From NCBI GenBank assembly GCA_947305245.1, contig CAMZDG010000026.1, positions 1 through 41,584 on the forward strand: 41,584 nucleotides of DNA, given 5' to 3'. The DNA comes from an uncultured Lachnospiraceae bacterium (GTDB taxonomy: Bacteria; Bacillota; Clostridia; Lachnospirales; Lachnospiraceae). Of this stretch, positions 26,551-35,491 are shown piece by piece; the stretch's first letter is position 1; each line of letters begins with the position of its first letter. Made by a program: the position numbers and the translations under genes. Below the pieces are notes generated by a model. The model had not been told where the DNA came from, did not search any database, and saw only the letters and a program-made list of their open reading frames with translations.

Positions 26551-29529
26551 ATGGCTTCGGAAAACGACAAGCTCGACGTATTTATCAGTTATTCCACAAA
26601 GAATAAGAACGTGGCGGATGCCGTGGTGGCGAATTTCGAACATAACGGGATCAAGTGTTGGTACGCGCCCAGGGACATTATGCCTGGGAAAGAGTGGGTG
26701 TCAGCGATCAAGGAAGGCTTGCATGACGCAAAGGTGTTCGTTCTGATCTTTACGGCGGAGTCCAACCTCTCCAGACAGGTCATGAATGAAGTGGCCTTAG
26801 CCTTCAACGCCGGGAAGACCATCGTTCCGTTCCGGCTCACGGAAGAGATGATGAATGACGAGTTGGAGTATTATCTGACGCGCGTGCACTGGCTGGATGC
26901 CGTGTCCAAGCCGTTGGAAAAGAGCATTGATGCGCTGCGGAGCTATGTCGAGGTGATCCTGCAAAAGTCGCCCGCGGGAAAAGAGGCGGCAGGCGCAGAG
27001 AGTAAGCAGCCTTCGGAGATGCCGGCAAAGGAAGCGGCCGAGGGGCAGACGGGTGCGGCAAAAGCAAAGAGGTCCAAGGCGTCTGACAAGTCTTCCGAAA
27101 AGAAAAAGAAGAGGCCCTGGCTTTGGATCGGCGTGGCTGCGGCGGCGGTTCTTCTGCTTGCGCTGGGCGTTTTTGCGATCACAAAGCTGGCGGGTCCGAA
27201 TAAGGATGAACTGATGGCTGAGGGTGTGCAGGCATATTACTATGGGGATTGTGGGACCAAGGACGACGCCAAGGCCAGGGAGTTATTTGAAAAGGCTGCG
27301 AAGGCCAAGGCGGCGGATGCCTATTATTATCTGGGCGAATTGGACGAGAGGGATTATAACTATAAGGCCGCAAAGGAAAATTACGAGAAGGGCATCGAGG
27401 CAGGAAGCGATCTTTGCCGTCTCGGGCTTGGTTCCCTTTATCAGAGAGGCTACGGCGTCAAGGGAGACGACAAGAAGGCGTGGGAGCTTTATAACGAGGC
27501 TCTCGATAACGGATGCGCGGAGGCGGATTATTATCGCGCCGGGATCGTAAATGCCGGGCTGGCCGGGCAGGAGCTCAGCGCTGAGAAGGCCCTGAAATAT
27601 TATCGGAACGTGACGGAGGACGGCAAGGAGCCCTGGCTCGTCGCGAATGCGTATGCAAAGATCGGAGAGATTTACCGAAAAGGCGGCGTGGGTGTCGAAA
27701 AGGATCTGGAGAAGGCCATCGAGTCTTACGGGAAGATCACCGAGGCCATGGACGGCAAGATGGCTCTTTTCTTTCAGGAATATGATCTCGGCCTGACCTA
27801 TAACAGCATGGATGAAGCGGTAAAGTCGGATGAGCATTATGCCGCTGCATTTGAGACATGTAAGGAGATGGCGGATGCCGGAAACATTTATTGCATGTAT
27901 TGGTGCGGACGTTGCTATCAGGCAGGGAACGGCGTGGAGCAAAGCTACAGGGAAGCGATCGACCTGTATGAAAAAGCCAATGAGGCGGCAAGGGAGAGAA
28001 ACAACAAGGATTGCTGCTTTGAGGCACTGCTGGACCTGGGGCAGCTGTGTGAGAGGGGCCACGGCTTCTCGCAGGATTATGAAAAGGCGTATGACTATTA
28101 CAAAGAAGCGGCGGACGCAGGATACGGAAAGGCCGCGTATTATATCGGTTTATTGTATCATTGGGGGCACAGGGGCGTAGATGCCGACGGAAATTATGAT
28201 TATGAGCTGGCCAGACAGTGGTATGATAAAGCGTTGGAATGCGGCTGTACGGACGCGTATAATAATATTGGAGTGATCTACAAGGAAGGCCTGGGGAAAT
28301 ACCCGGCGGACACGGACAAGGCGCTGGAGTATTATCAGAAAGGCGCTGACATGGGAAATAGCCTGTGCATGCGGAACATTGCCTATATCTATGACGGCAG
28401 GGGAGAATATGAGGAGGCAATCCCTTGGTTCCTTAAGGCTTCAGACTTCGGAGACAACGTATCGGATTACTACCTTGGCTACTATTATGAAACCGCCAGA
28501 GGCGTGGAGAAGGATGAAGCGAAGGCTTTCGAATACTATCTGAAAGCGGCAAATGCCGGGCACGTTAACGCCATGATCATCGTGACGGAATGTTATCAGT
28601 ATGGCGAACTTACTGCTGAGAAGAATGCGGAAAAAGCCTTTTCATGGTGTCAGAAAGCCGCGGCGGAGGAGAAGCCGGAAGCCATGGACATGCTTGGAAA
28701 CATGTACATGAGCGGCTTTGGGACGAAGAAGGACGCATCCACGGCATCCAAATGGTTTGAAAAGGCTGCGAACCTTGGATATGCGCAGGCTGCGTATCAT
28801 CTTGCCTGTCTTTTGTTCAGCGGAGAAGACGGCGTACCGCGGGATGCCGCGACGGGCCTTGTCTGGATGCGAAGGGCAGCGGAGAGCGACGTCGCAGATT
28901 CGAAATATTGGCTGGGATACTATCTCGTCAAGGGCGGCGACGGAATCACGAGGAATGAAAAAGAAGGTCTTTCCATCCTGGAGGAAGTTGCGGCGGGCGG
29001 AAATACCAATGGCATGAAGGTCATCGCGGATTATCATTATGACCATTTCAATACGGAAACTGCGGTCCAATGGTATGAGAGGGCCGTTAACGCCGGATTG
29101 AAGGACGGTGAAACATATCTGCGCCTGGGTCGCTATTACAGGGACAGCGCCTTCCCGGATGAAGCGACCGCTATGAAGTGGCTGACGAAAGCCTATGAAG
29201 AAAATGCAAATCTTGACGCCGCTGATTATGGATTTTTAGGGCATCGCTACAACATGGGAGAGATCGTGAAGCAGGATCTTGATCTCGCTTTTCAATGCTT
29301 TATGAAGGGCGCGGAGGTCGGAGACAGCTATTGCATGGCGTACCTGGGGCTCTTCTATGAAACTGGCAAGGTGGGAGAACCGAATCCTCAGGAGGCGCTA
29401 AAGTGGTATGGTGCAGCGATCCAGACGGGGTTACAGGTGGATTATTGCACGAACCGTATTGAAATCATGGTCCGCAAAGGACAAATCACCGAGGAAGAAG
29501 CAGCACAATATTTGCCCAATCAGAATTGA
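26551..29529 (+). CDS. TIR domain - transmembrane helix - Sel1 repeat protein, copy 1
   Basis: A 992-residue protein. TIR domain 8-135 starts LDVFISYSTKNKNVADAVV and has WYAPRDIMPG and SNLSRQVMNEVALAF; Glu80 occupies the position of the catalytic glutamate in NAD-cleaving TIR domains. An Ala/Lys-rich linker is followed by one membrane helix at 189-212 preceded by KKKKR, predicting TIR inside and the rest outside. Residues 215-985 hold about 18 Sel1-like repeats (AxxYxLGxxYxxGxGV..). ATG 26551 is nine bases after AAGGAG; the ATG at 26542 directly abuts it. Tandem paralogue follows. Activity is inferred, not shown. Confidence 0.88.
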   Translation: MASENDKLDVFISYSTKNKNVADAVVANFEHNGIKCWYAPRDIMPGKEWVSAIKEGLHDAKVFVLIFTAESNLSRQVMNEVALAFNAGKTIVPFRLTEEMMNDELEYYLTRVHWLDAVSKPLEKSIDALRSYVEVILQKSPAGKEAAGAESKQPSEMPAKEAAEGQTGAAKAKRSKASDKSSEKKKKRPWLWIGVAAAAVLLLALGVFAITKLAGPNKDELMAEGVQAYYYGDCGTKDDAKARELFEKAAKAKAADAYYYLGELDERDYNYKAAKENYEKGIEAGSDLCRLGLGSLYQRGYGVKGDDKKAWELYNEALDNGCAEADYYRAGIVNAGLAGQELSAEKALKYYRNVTEDGKEPWLVANAYAKIGEIYRKGGVGVEKDLEKAIESYGKITEAMDGKMALFFQEYDLGLTYNSMDEAVKSDEHYAAAFETCKEMADAGNIYCMYWCGRCYQAGNGVEQSYREAIDLYEKANEAARERNNKDCCFEALLDLGQLCERGHGFSQDYEKAYDYYKEAADAGYGKAAYYIGLLYHWGHRGVDADGNYDYELARQWYDKALECGCTDAYNNIGVIYKEGLGKYPADTDKALEYYQKGADMGNSLCMRNIAYIYDGRGEYEEAIPWFLKASDFGDNVSDYYLGYYYETARGVEKDEAKAFEYYLKAANAGHVNAMIIVTECYQYGELTAEKNAEKAFSWCQKAAAEEKPEAMDMLGNMYMSGFGTKKDASTASKWFEKAANLGYAQAAYHLACLLFSGEDGVPRDAATGLVWMRRAAESDVADSKYWLGYYLVKGGDGITRNEKEGLSILEEVAAGGNTNGMKVIADYHYDHFNTETAVQWYERAVNAGLKDGETYLRLGRYYRDSAFPDEATAMKWLTKAYEENANLDAADYGFLGHRYNMGEIVKQDLDLAFQCFMKGAEVGDSYCMAYLGLFYETGKVGEPNPQEALKWYGAAIQTGLQVDYCTNRIEIMVRKGQITEEEAAQYLPNQN

Positions 29530-29564
29530 TAGATCGATACCAATGAACCAAGGAGGCACTACAA

Positions 29565-32500
29565 ATGGCAGAGGAAAATGAAGTAAGGACTGCGGAAGAA
29601 AACGAGGAAAGGATGCCGGAGGAAGACGCCGTGATGACGCCGGAAGAGACAAAGGAACCGATCCCGGAAGAAAAGGGCGTCAAAACTGATCTGGACGTTT
29701 TCATCAGTTATTCCACGAAGAATAAGAACGTGGCGGATGCCGTGGTGGCGAATTTTGAACAGCACGGGGTCAAATGCTGGTATGCGCCCAGGGATATTTT
29801 GCCCGGACAGGAATGGGTGTCAGCCATTAAATCGGCGCTCCATGAAGCGAAGATCTTTGTCCTGATCTACACGCAGGAATCCAATAGTTCCCGCCAGGTG
29901 ATGAACGAGGTTGCCATGGCGTTCAATGCAGGAAAGACCATCATTCCCTTCCGTCTGACGGAGGGCGAGATGAATGATGAGCTGGAGTATTATCTGACCC
30001 GCGTGCACTGGCTCGATGCTGTTTCCAAGCCCATGGAGAAAAACATTGACGCGCTTCGCAAGTATGTGGAAGTGATCCTGCAAAAGCCTGGTGCGGGAAG
30101 CGCCGCTCCTGCAGCAAGTGCGCCTGCCGCTGAGCCAAAGAAGGCGAAGGGGGAAAAGAAAAAGAGCAAGGTAGGTCTGTGGATCAGCCTGGCAGCGGCT
30201 GCCATTCTTTTGGTCGCACTGGGCGTATTTGCGTTCTTTAAATTCCGCGGGCCGAACAAGGACGAGCTGATGGCTACTGGAAAGGAAGCATTCTATTACG
30301 GGAATTACGGAACGGAGGATGACACGAAGGCCAGGGAGGCTTTCGATAAAGCCGCGCAGGCCAAGGTGGCAGAGGCCTATTATTATCTCGGAATGCTCGA
30401 CGAGCGCAATTATGATTTCAAGGCGGCAAAAGAGAATTACGAAAAGGGAATCGAAGCCGGAAATGACCTTTGTAAGCTTCGCCTGGGATATCTCTATCAG
30501 AGAGGCTATGGCGTCAAGGGAGATGACAAGAAGGCTTGGGAGCTTTATAACGAAGCACTGGACAACGGATGCGTGGAGGCGGACTTTTTCCGTGCCAAGA
30601 TCGTGAGCGCAGGACTTGCAGGGCAGGAGCTCAGTGCGGAAACGGCCCTGAAATATCTCAAGAACGTGGCCGAGGAGAGCAAGGATCCGTGGTATATTTC
30701 GAACGCGAACAATCAGATCGGAAACCTCTATAAAGCTGGCGGGATTGGTGTCGACAAGGATTTGGATAAGGCGATCGAATACTATTCAAAGCTCACTGAG
30801 ACGATGGACTGCGCAAGCAATGTTGTGACGCAGGAATTCAACATTGGCCAGATTTATGCGAATATGGATGAGGAAGTGAAGGCGGAAGAGCACTATAAGG
30901 CCGCATTTGACGCATGCAAGGATATGGCGGACGCAGGAAGCATTTATCACATGTATTGGTGCGGATATTGTTGCCGTTACGGAAAGGGTGCGGAGCAGAG
31001 CTACAGCGAGGCCGTGAAGTGGTATGAGAAGGCAAATGCCGCTACCAAGGAGAGAAATGACAAGACATGCTGCTTTGATGCGTTGCTGGAGTTAGGTTTA
31101 TTATGTGAAGGCGGTCACGGTTTTAATCAGGATTATGACAGAGCCTATGAGTATTACAAGGAAGCTGCAGACGCCGGATACGGAAAGGCCGCATATTACA
31201 TTGGATTGTTATATCATTGGGGACGCAAAGGCGCTGATGCCGAAGGAAAACCTGATTATGAAATGGCTAGACAGTGGTATGACAAGGCGATCGAGTGCGG
31301 ATGTACGGATGCTTATAACAATATCGGAAACATCTATAAAAATGGCCTTGGGAAATATGAGGCGGACGCGGAAAAAGCACTGGAGTATTATACAAAGGGC
31401 GCGGAGATGGGTAACTCCATGTGTATGTATAATATGGGCCTTTTGTATGCAAGACAAGAGGATTATGTGAACGCGGCATACTGGTATCAGAAGGCAGCCG
31501 AGTTAGATAATGCGGATGCTCAGCTCAATCTTGGCGTTCTTTATGCCAGGGGAAACGGAGTGGAAAAAGACTTACAAAAAGCGGTCGATTATTACCTGAA
31601 GGCGGCAAATAACGGCAGCGAGATTGCCATGAGCAATTTGGCAAGCTACTATTATAACGGCACCGAGCCTGTTAAGCAAAGCTATGAGGAAGCGCTGAAA
31701 TGGTACGAAAAATCGGCACGCAAGGGATATGTCACGGCGATGTATTGGGCAGGCTACATGTATAAGGCTAGTTTGGGTACAGATCAGGACGGAGCAAAGG
31801 CAAAGGAATGGCTGACCAAGGCGGCTGAAAATGATGATAAGGATGCCATGTATGAATTGGCCATGTTGCTTTTGGAAGGTGCTGAGGGCATTGAGAAGGA
31901 TGCGACGGATGGGTATCAGTGGCTTCTGAAAGCTGCAGATCATGGAATCCAGAAAGCATATGATGAGCTAGGGTATGACATGTATTATGGCAAGAAGGGC
32001 ATAAAGAAGGATCAGGACGGAGCCCTTCCTTGGCTGAAGAAATCTGCAGAAGGCGGCAAGCTGGTTTCTACTTACCTTGTAGGAGATTATTATCGAAACA
32101 AAGGGGATTATGATCAAGGTTTCGCTTGGATCAAGAAAAGCATAGATGCAGGCTATGATTACGCCTATGCTTATCTCAATCTCGGCAGACTCTACCGTGA
32201 AGGGAAGGGTACGGAAGCGGACAGAGAGATGGCTGCGAAGCTCTATGAGCTCGCATATGATGCTGGCGCGAAGCTGGAAGCAAATGACTTTACTACTTTG
32301 ACCTGGTATTTCTACTCCACTGAGTCGAGTGGAGTTAACGAGGACAAGGCATTTAAGTTTGCCCTGGCGGGTGCCGAGAACGGGGACGGCTACAGCATGG
32401 CAGTGGTTGCCGGACTGTATGAACGCGGCGACGGAACCGAAGTGAACTATCAAGAGTCCCTGAGATGGAATAAAGCATCCATTGATGCGGGCAGTAACGT

Positions 32501-32585
32501 TGATCTTTGCAAGAAGCGCGTGAAGCGTTTATATGACGAAGGTCATGCCACTGCCGAGGAAGTGGAAGGTTATTTGCCTGAATGA
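29565..32585 (+). CDS. TIR domain - transmembrane helix - Sel1 repeat protein, copy 2
   Basis: A 1006-residue paralogue of the preceding gene. It adds an acidic N-terminal extension of about 40 residues with repeated PEE/AEE units, then a TIR domain at 43-168 with candidate catalytic Glu115 in QVMNE, an Ala/Pro/Lys linker, one membrane helix at 204-227 (positive residues on the inner side), and Sel1-like repeats to the C-terminus. The TIR parts share long DNA identity with copy 1 (aagaataagaacgtggcg and 20 further bases are unchanged), while the Sel1 parts have drifted. The start has an AAGGAGG site. The repeats may sense an external ligand or partner protein. Confidence 0.88.
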   Translation: MAEENEVRTAEENEERMPEEDAVMTPEETKEPIPEEKGVKTDLDVFISYSTKNKNVADAVVANFEQHGVKCWYAPRDILPGQEWVSAIKSALHEAKIFVLIYTQESNSSRQVMNEVAMAFNAGKTIIPFRLTEGEMNDELEYYLTRVHWLDAVSKPMEKNIDALRKYVEVILQKPGAGSAAPAASAPAAEPKKAKGEKKKSKVGLWISLAAAAILLVALGVFAFFKFRGPNKDELMATGKEAFYYGNYGTEDDTKAREAFDKAAQAKVAEAYYYLGMLDERNYDFKAAKENYEKGIEAGNDLCKLRLGYLYQRGYGVKGDDKKAWELYNEALDNGCVEADFFRAKIVSAGLAGQELSAETALKYLKNVAEESKDPWYISNANNQIGNLYKAGGIGVDKDLDKAIEYYSKLTETMDCASNVVTQEFNIGQIYANMDEEVKAEEHYKAAFDACKDMADAGSIYHMYWCGYCCRYGKGAEQSYSEAVKWYEKANAATKERNDKTCCFDALLELGLLCEGGHGFNQDYDRAYEYYKEAADAGYGKAAYYIGLLYHWGRKGADAEGKPDYEMARQWYDKAIECGCTDAYNNIGNIYKNGLGKYEADAEKALEYYTKGAEMGNSMCMYNMGLLYARQEDYVNAAYWYQKAAELDNADAQLNLGVLYARGNGVEKDLQKAVDYYLKAANNGSEIAMSNLASYYYNGTEPVKQSYEEALKWYEKSARKGYVTAMYWAGYMYKASLGTDQDGAKAKEWLTKAAENDDKDAMYELAMLLLEGAEGIEKDATDGYQWLLKAADHGIQKAYDELGYDMYYGKKGIKKDQDGALPWLKKSAEGGKLVSTYLVGDYYRNKGDYDQGFAWIKKSIDAGYDYAYAYLNLGRLYREGKGTEADREMAAKLYELAYDAGAKLEANDFTTLTWYFYSTESSGVNEDKAFKFALAGAENGDGYSMAVVAGLYERGDGTEVNYQESLRWNKASIDAGSNVDLCKKRVKRLYDEGHATAEEVEGYLPE

Positions 32586-32619
32586 TCCTGAATGACTGGT
32601 TTTGGAGGATGGACTTGTG

Positions 32620-33408
32620 ATGTATTTCGGCGGTTGTGACGTGGGCTCGACCTACACGAAGGCAGTGATCATAGACGAGGACGGAAAGATCGTGTCGAGC
32701 ACGACGATCCGCAGCCGGATCCGCGCGGAGGAGTCGGCAAAGAGCGCAATGCAGGAGGTCCTTACGGCAGCAGGCCTTAAGGAATCCAGGGACCTTGCCT
32801 ACCTTGTCGGCACGGGCTATGGAAGGAATAAGGTGCCCTTCGCGGACGAGAACGTTTCGGAGATTTCCTGTCATGCCATGGGCGTGCACGTGACGGATCC
32901 AAGCGTGAAGGCGATCATCGACATCGGCGGGCAGGACGTCAAGGGCATTGCCGTGGATACGGACGGAACCGTGAAGAACTTTGCGATGAATGACAAGTGT
33001 GCGGCGGGCACGGGACGGTTTTATGAGGCCATGGCCCGCTCCTTCGAGATGGAGCTTCCGGAGTTTTCAAAGCTTTCCCTCACGGCGAAGAATGTGATCC
33101 CCATCACGGCGCAGTGCACGGTGTTTGCGGAGTCTGAGGTTATCAGCCTGGTGGGCGAGGGGAAGCCCATGGAGGAGATTGCGGCAGGCATTCAGATGGC
33201 GGTGGCGAAGCGTTGCTTTGTCATGGCGAAGAAGGCCGGTGCCACGGACAGCATCGCGCTGACGGGCGGATGTGCGAAGAATGACGGCCTGAAGGCTGCC
33301 ATCGAAAAGGTCCTGAAGATCAAGGTGATCGAATTAAAGGTGGATCCCCAGCTCATGGGAGCGCTCGGCGCTGCGGAGTTTGCGCGGCAGAAGGGCCGGA
33401 AGAAGTAA
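32620..33408 (+). CDS. HgdC-type 2-hydroxyacyl-CoA dehydratase activator (ASKHA ATPase)
   Basis: A 262-residue ASKHA-fold ATPase: CDVGSTYTKAVIID phosphate-1 motif, VGTGYGRN, IIDIGGQDVKG, NDKCAAGTGRFYE and ALTGGCAKNDG. Cys127 and Cys166, in NDKC and ITAQC, lie 39 residues apart like the two cluster-bridging cysteines of HgdC, whose dimer holds one [4Fe-4S] cluster and drives electrons at low potential using ATP. No dehydratase subunits are in the window, so its partner is elsewhere or is another redox enzyme. ATG 32620 is 10 bases after GGAGGA; GTG 32617 is also possible. Confidence 0.87.
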   Translation: MYFGGCDVGSTYTKAVIIDEDGKIVSSTTIRSRIRAEESAKSAMQEVLTAAGLKESRDLAYLVGTGYGRNKVPFADENVSEISCHAMGVHVTDPSVKAIIDIGGQDVKGIAVDTDGTVKNFAMNDKCAAGTGRFYEAMARSFEMELPEFSKLSLTAKNVIPITAQCTVFAESEVISLVGEGKPMEEIAAGIQMAVAKRCFVMAKKAGATDSIALTGGCAKNDGLKAAIEKVLKIKVIELKVDPQLMGALGAAEFARQKGRKK

Positions 33409-33459
33409 CGCAGGGAGATTATTTTCGCAGCTTGCGGATGGAATGAAGGAGTGATCAGT

Positions 33460-34635
33460 ATGTATTATGCGAGCATAGGAATGCTGTCCATCGTGGTATT
33501 GATCATCATCAATTATGAGACCTTAAAGAATCGCAAGAGTACGAAATTGGCAAATCGCAGATATCGTCATTTCCTGTTTGGGGTGATGGTGTATTTCGTG
33601 ACGGATATTTTATGGGGATTTTTCTACGGCGAGAGGTGGGTGGTGCCCACTTACGTGGATACCGTGATTTATTTCTTCTCCATGGTGGTGTCCGTGCTTC
33701 TTTGGACGAGGTTTGTCGTGGCGTATCTGGAGAATCAAAGACGATTCGGTAAGATGCTGATCGGTGCGGGATGGATCATCACGCTCTATGAGATCATCGT
33801 CCTTATCATCAATTTCTTTGTGCCGATCGTGTTCGGCTTTGATGCGGATAAGGAATACGTGCCTGGCGGCGCGAGATACGTAACGCTTTTTATTCAGATG
33901 TTTTTGTTCCTTATGACCTCCGTTTATACGCTGATCATTGCGGCCAGGTCCAAGGAGAGTGCAAAGCTGCATCACAGGACCATCGGCTTTTCCGGGATCG
34001 CGATGACGATCTTCATCGCGTTGCAGTCGCTTTATCCCTTGCTTCCGTTCTATGCAGTGGGATGTCTTCTTGCAACTTGCATGATCCATACCTTTGTCTA
34101 CAGGGATGAGACCATTGAGTATTATCGCGAGATCGGAACGGCAAGGCAGCTTGCTTATAAGGATCCGCTGACAGGCGTGAAGAATAAGCTGGCCTATCTG
34201 GAAAAGCTAAAGGAGATGGAGATAGGCATGGAGGAAGGGTCTCTCAAAGAGTACGGCGTAGTCGTGTTCGACTTGAACGGACTGAAGAAGATCAATGATA
34301 CGCTGGGACATGAAGCGGGAGATCAATATATCAAGGATGCCTCCAAATATATCTGTCAGACCTTTAAGCACAGCCCCGTCTACCGGATTGGCGGAGATGA
34401 GTTCGTAGCCATTTTGGAGGGCGAGGACTATGCGATCAGAGAAGAGACGTTAAAGCTCTTTGAGGAAGAGATCGAGAAGAATCAACGAGAAGGACGCGTT
34501 GTCATATCGAGCGGGCTGAGTATTTATAATACGGAGGAAGACGGGGATTACAATGAAGTCTTCACGCGGGCGGACCAGAAGATGTATCAGCGTAAAGGGT
34601 ATTTGAAGGGACTGTTGGATGTACAAGTTGTATGA
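33460..34635 (+). CDS. Membrane GGDEF diguanylate cyclase
   Basis: A 391-residue protein with about seven membrane segments (1-220), then a GGDEF domain beginning DPLTGVKNK and carrying the intact active-site motif GGDEF at 311-315, so it should make cyclic di-GMP. No RxxD inhibitory site is seen at the usual place before it. The membrane region has no recognised sensor family. GTG 33451 abuts its own GAAGGA site, so ATG 33460 is preferred. The last 17 bases overlap the next gene, implying coupled expression. Confidence 0.87.
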   Translation: MYYASIGMLSIVVLIIINYETLKNRKSTKLANRRYRHFLFGVMVYFVTDILWGFFYGERWVVPTYVDTVIYFFSMVVSVLLWTRFVVAYLENQRRFGKMLIGAGWIITLYEIIVLIINFFVPIVFGFDADKEYVPGGARYVTLFIQMFLFLMTSVYTLIIAARSKESAKLHHRTIGFSGIAMTIFIALQSLYPLLPFYAVGCLLATCMIHTFVYRDETIEYYREIGTARQLAYKDPLTGVKNKLAYLEKLKEMEIGMEEGSLKEYGVVVFDLNGLKKINDTLGHEAGDQYIKDASKYICQTFKHSPVYRIGGDEFVAILEGEDYAIREETLKLFEEEIEKNQREGRVVISSGLSIYNTEEDGDYNEVFTRADQKMYQRKGYLKGLLDVQVV

Positions 34636-35491
34636 CGCGCAGATCGCGCGGGTGAGGGAGCTCCTTCGAGGATTGCCCGTAAGGAGTTATGCTTATGATG
34701 AGGCAAAGGCCTGGCCGGAGAACGATGATTTTGTGATGATCTTTCAGAGGGACGCGGCATATGAGCTCGGAGGAAAGGGATTTTCCGCGAATCTAACCTG
34801 CGTGACGGAGGACGAAAGCCTATTTGACGGCGAGTTGGCTTCTGCGGGAGATATTGCGGCTCGGGATCAGATCTTTGTCTATGGGCCGGACCTGCAGGAG
34901 ATCCAGGGCGACGTGGGCTATGCACGGATCTGCGAGGTGCTTGTGCGCGGCGAGGAGGAAAAAGGCACAGAGGGTACAAAAGAGGCGGGCAGCGCTGATA
35001 TGGCGGGAGCTGCCGAGGAAAGTGCCTTGGAGGAAGCGGCTTCCCAGCGAATGTTAAAGCTCCTTCAGGACGTGGATTTCGTGAAGTTTCATATCTATGG
35101 AAAGGGAGTCATGATGCGAACCTCCGGGCAGTCTGCCAAGGAGCAGGTACGCATTGCAAGAGAGGCTCTGCAGGGCGGGATCACCTTCGAGAGGATGGGA
35201 GATCTCTTTATTTCGCATTATAAGAAGAATCCGAGGGTTTTAGCGGTTCGCGTGAGCTTTATCACGGACAAGCAGTTCGATTATGAAAGGCTTGCCGAAG
35301 AGGGCAGTACGGCCACGCAGATCAGGAACTCTCTTTCGATGATCCAAAAAGGACTGCCCACGGAATGCGAAAGCTGTTCCATTCAGGAGATTTGCGCTAA
35401 AGTGGAAGGACTTCGGGAATTACATTTTGGAAAGAAGAAGGCAGATGCCGCGAAGGCGAAGGCCAAAGGCATCAACAAGGTACGATTATGA
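34619..35491 (+). CDS. Truncated AcsB/CdhC-like protein (acetyl-CoA synthase beta-subunit middle domain)
   Basis: A 290-residue protein. FVYGPDLQEI, HIYGKGVMM, then VRIAREALQGGITFERMG and VRVSFITDKQ follow in the order and spacing I recall for the middle domain of acetyl-CoA synthase (VRISKEAFAKGARLKHLG, VQVTIYTDEQ). CESCSIQEIC gives three cysteines near the end, roughly where the A-cluster part begins, but the rest of that domain is absent; the protein is about 40% of full length. An acidic Ala/Glu-rich insertion lies at about 115-145. Its role is unknown; CooC upstream hints at nickel chemistry. Overlaps both neighbours by a few bases. Confidence 0.55.
   Translation: MYKLYDAQIARVRELLRGLPVRSYAYDEAKAWPENDDFVMIFQRDAAYELGGKGFSANLTCVTEDESLFDGELASAGDIAARDQIFVYGPDLQEIQGDVGYARICEVLVRGEEEKGTEGTKEAGSADMAGAAEESALEEAASQRMLKLLQDVDFVKFHIYGKGVMMRTSGQSAKEQVRIAREALQGGITFERMGDLFISHYKKNPRVLAVRVSFITDKQFDYERLAEEGSTATQIRNSLSMIQKGLPTECESCSIQEICAKVEGLRELHFGKKKADAAKAKAKGINKVRL

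Noticed and set aside
26551..32585. Canonical Thoeris defence system
   Set aside because: No ThsA (SIR2/SLOG) effector is present, and the TIR proteins are membrane-anchored with Sel1 repeats, unlike ThsB.
25731..35491. A complete CODH/ACS (Wood-Ljungdahl) operon
   Set aside because: Only CooC and a partial AcsB-like protein are found; CODH, corrinoid protein and methyltransferase are absent.
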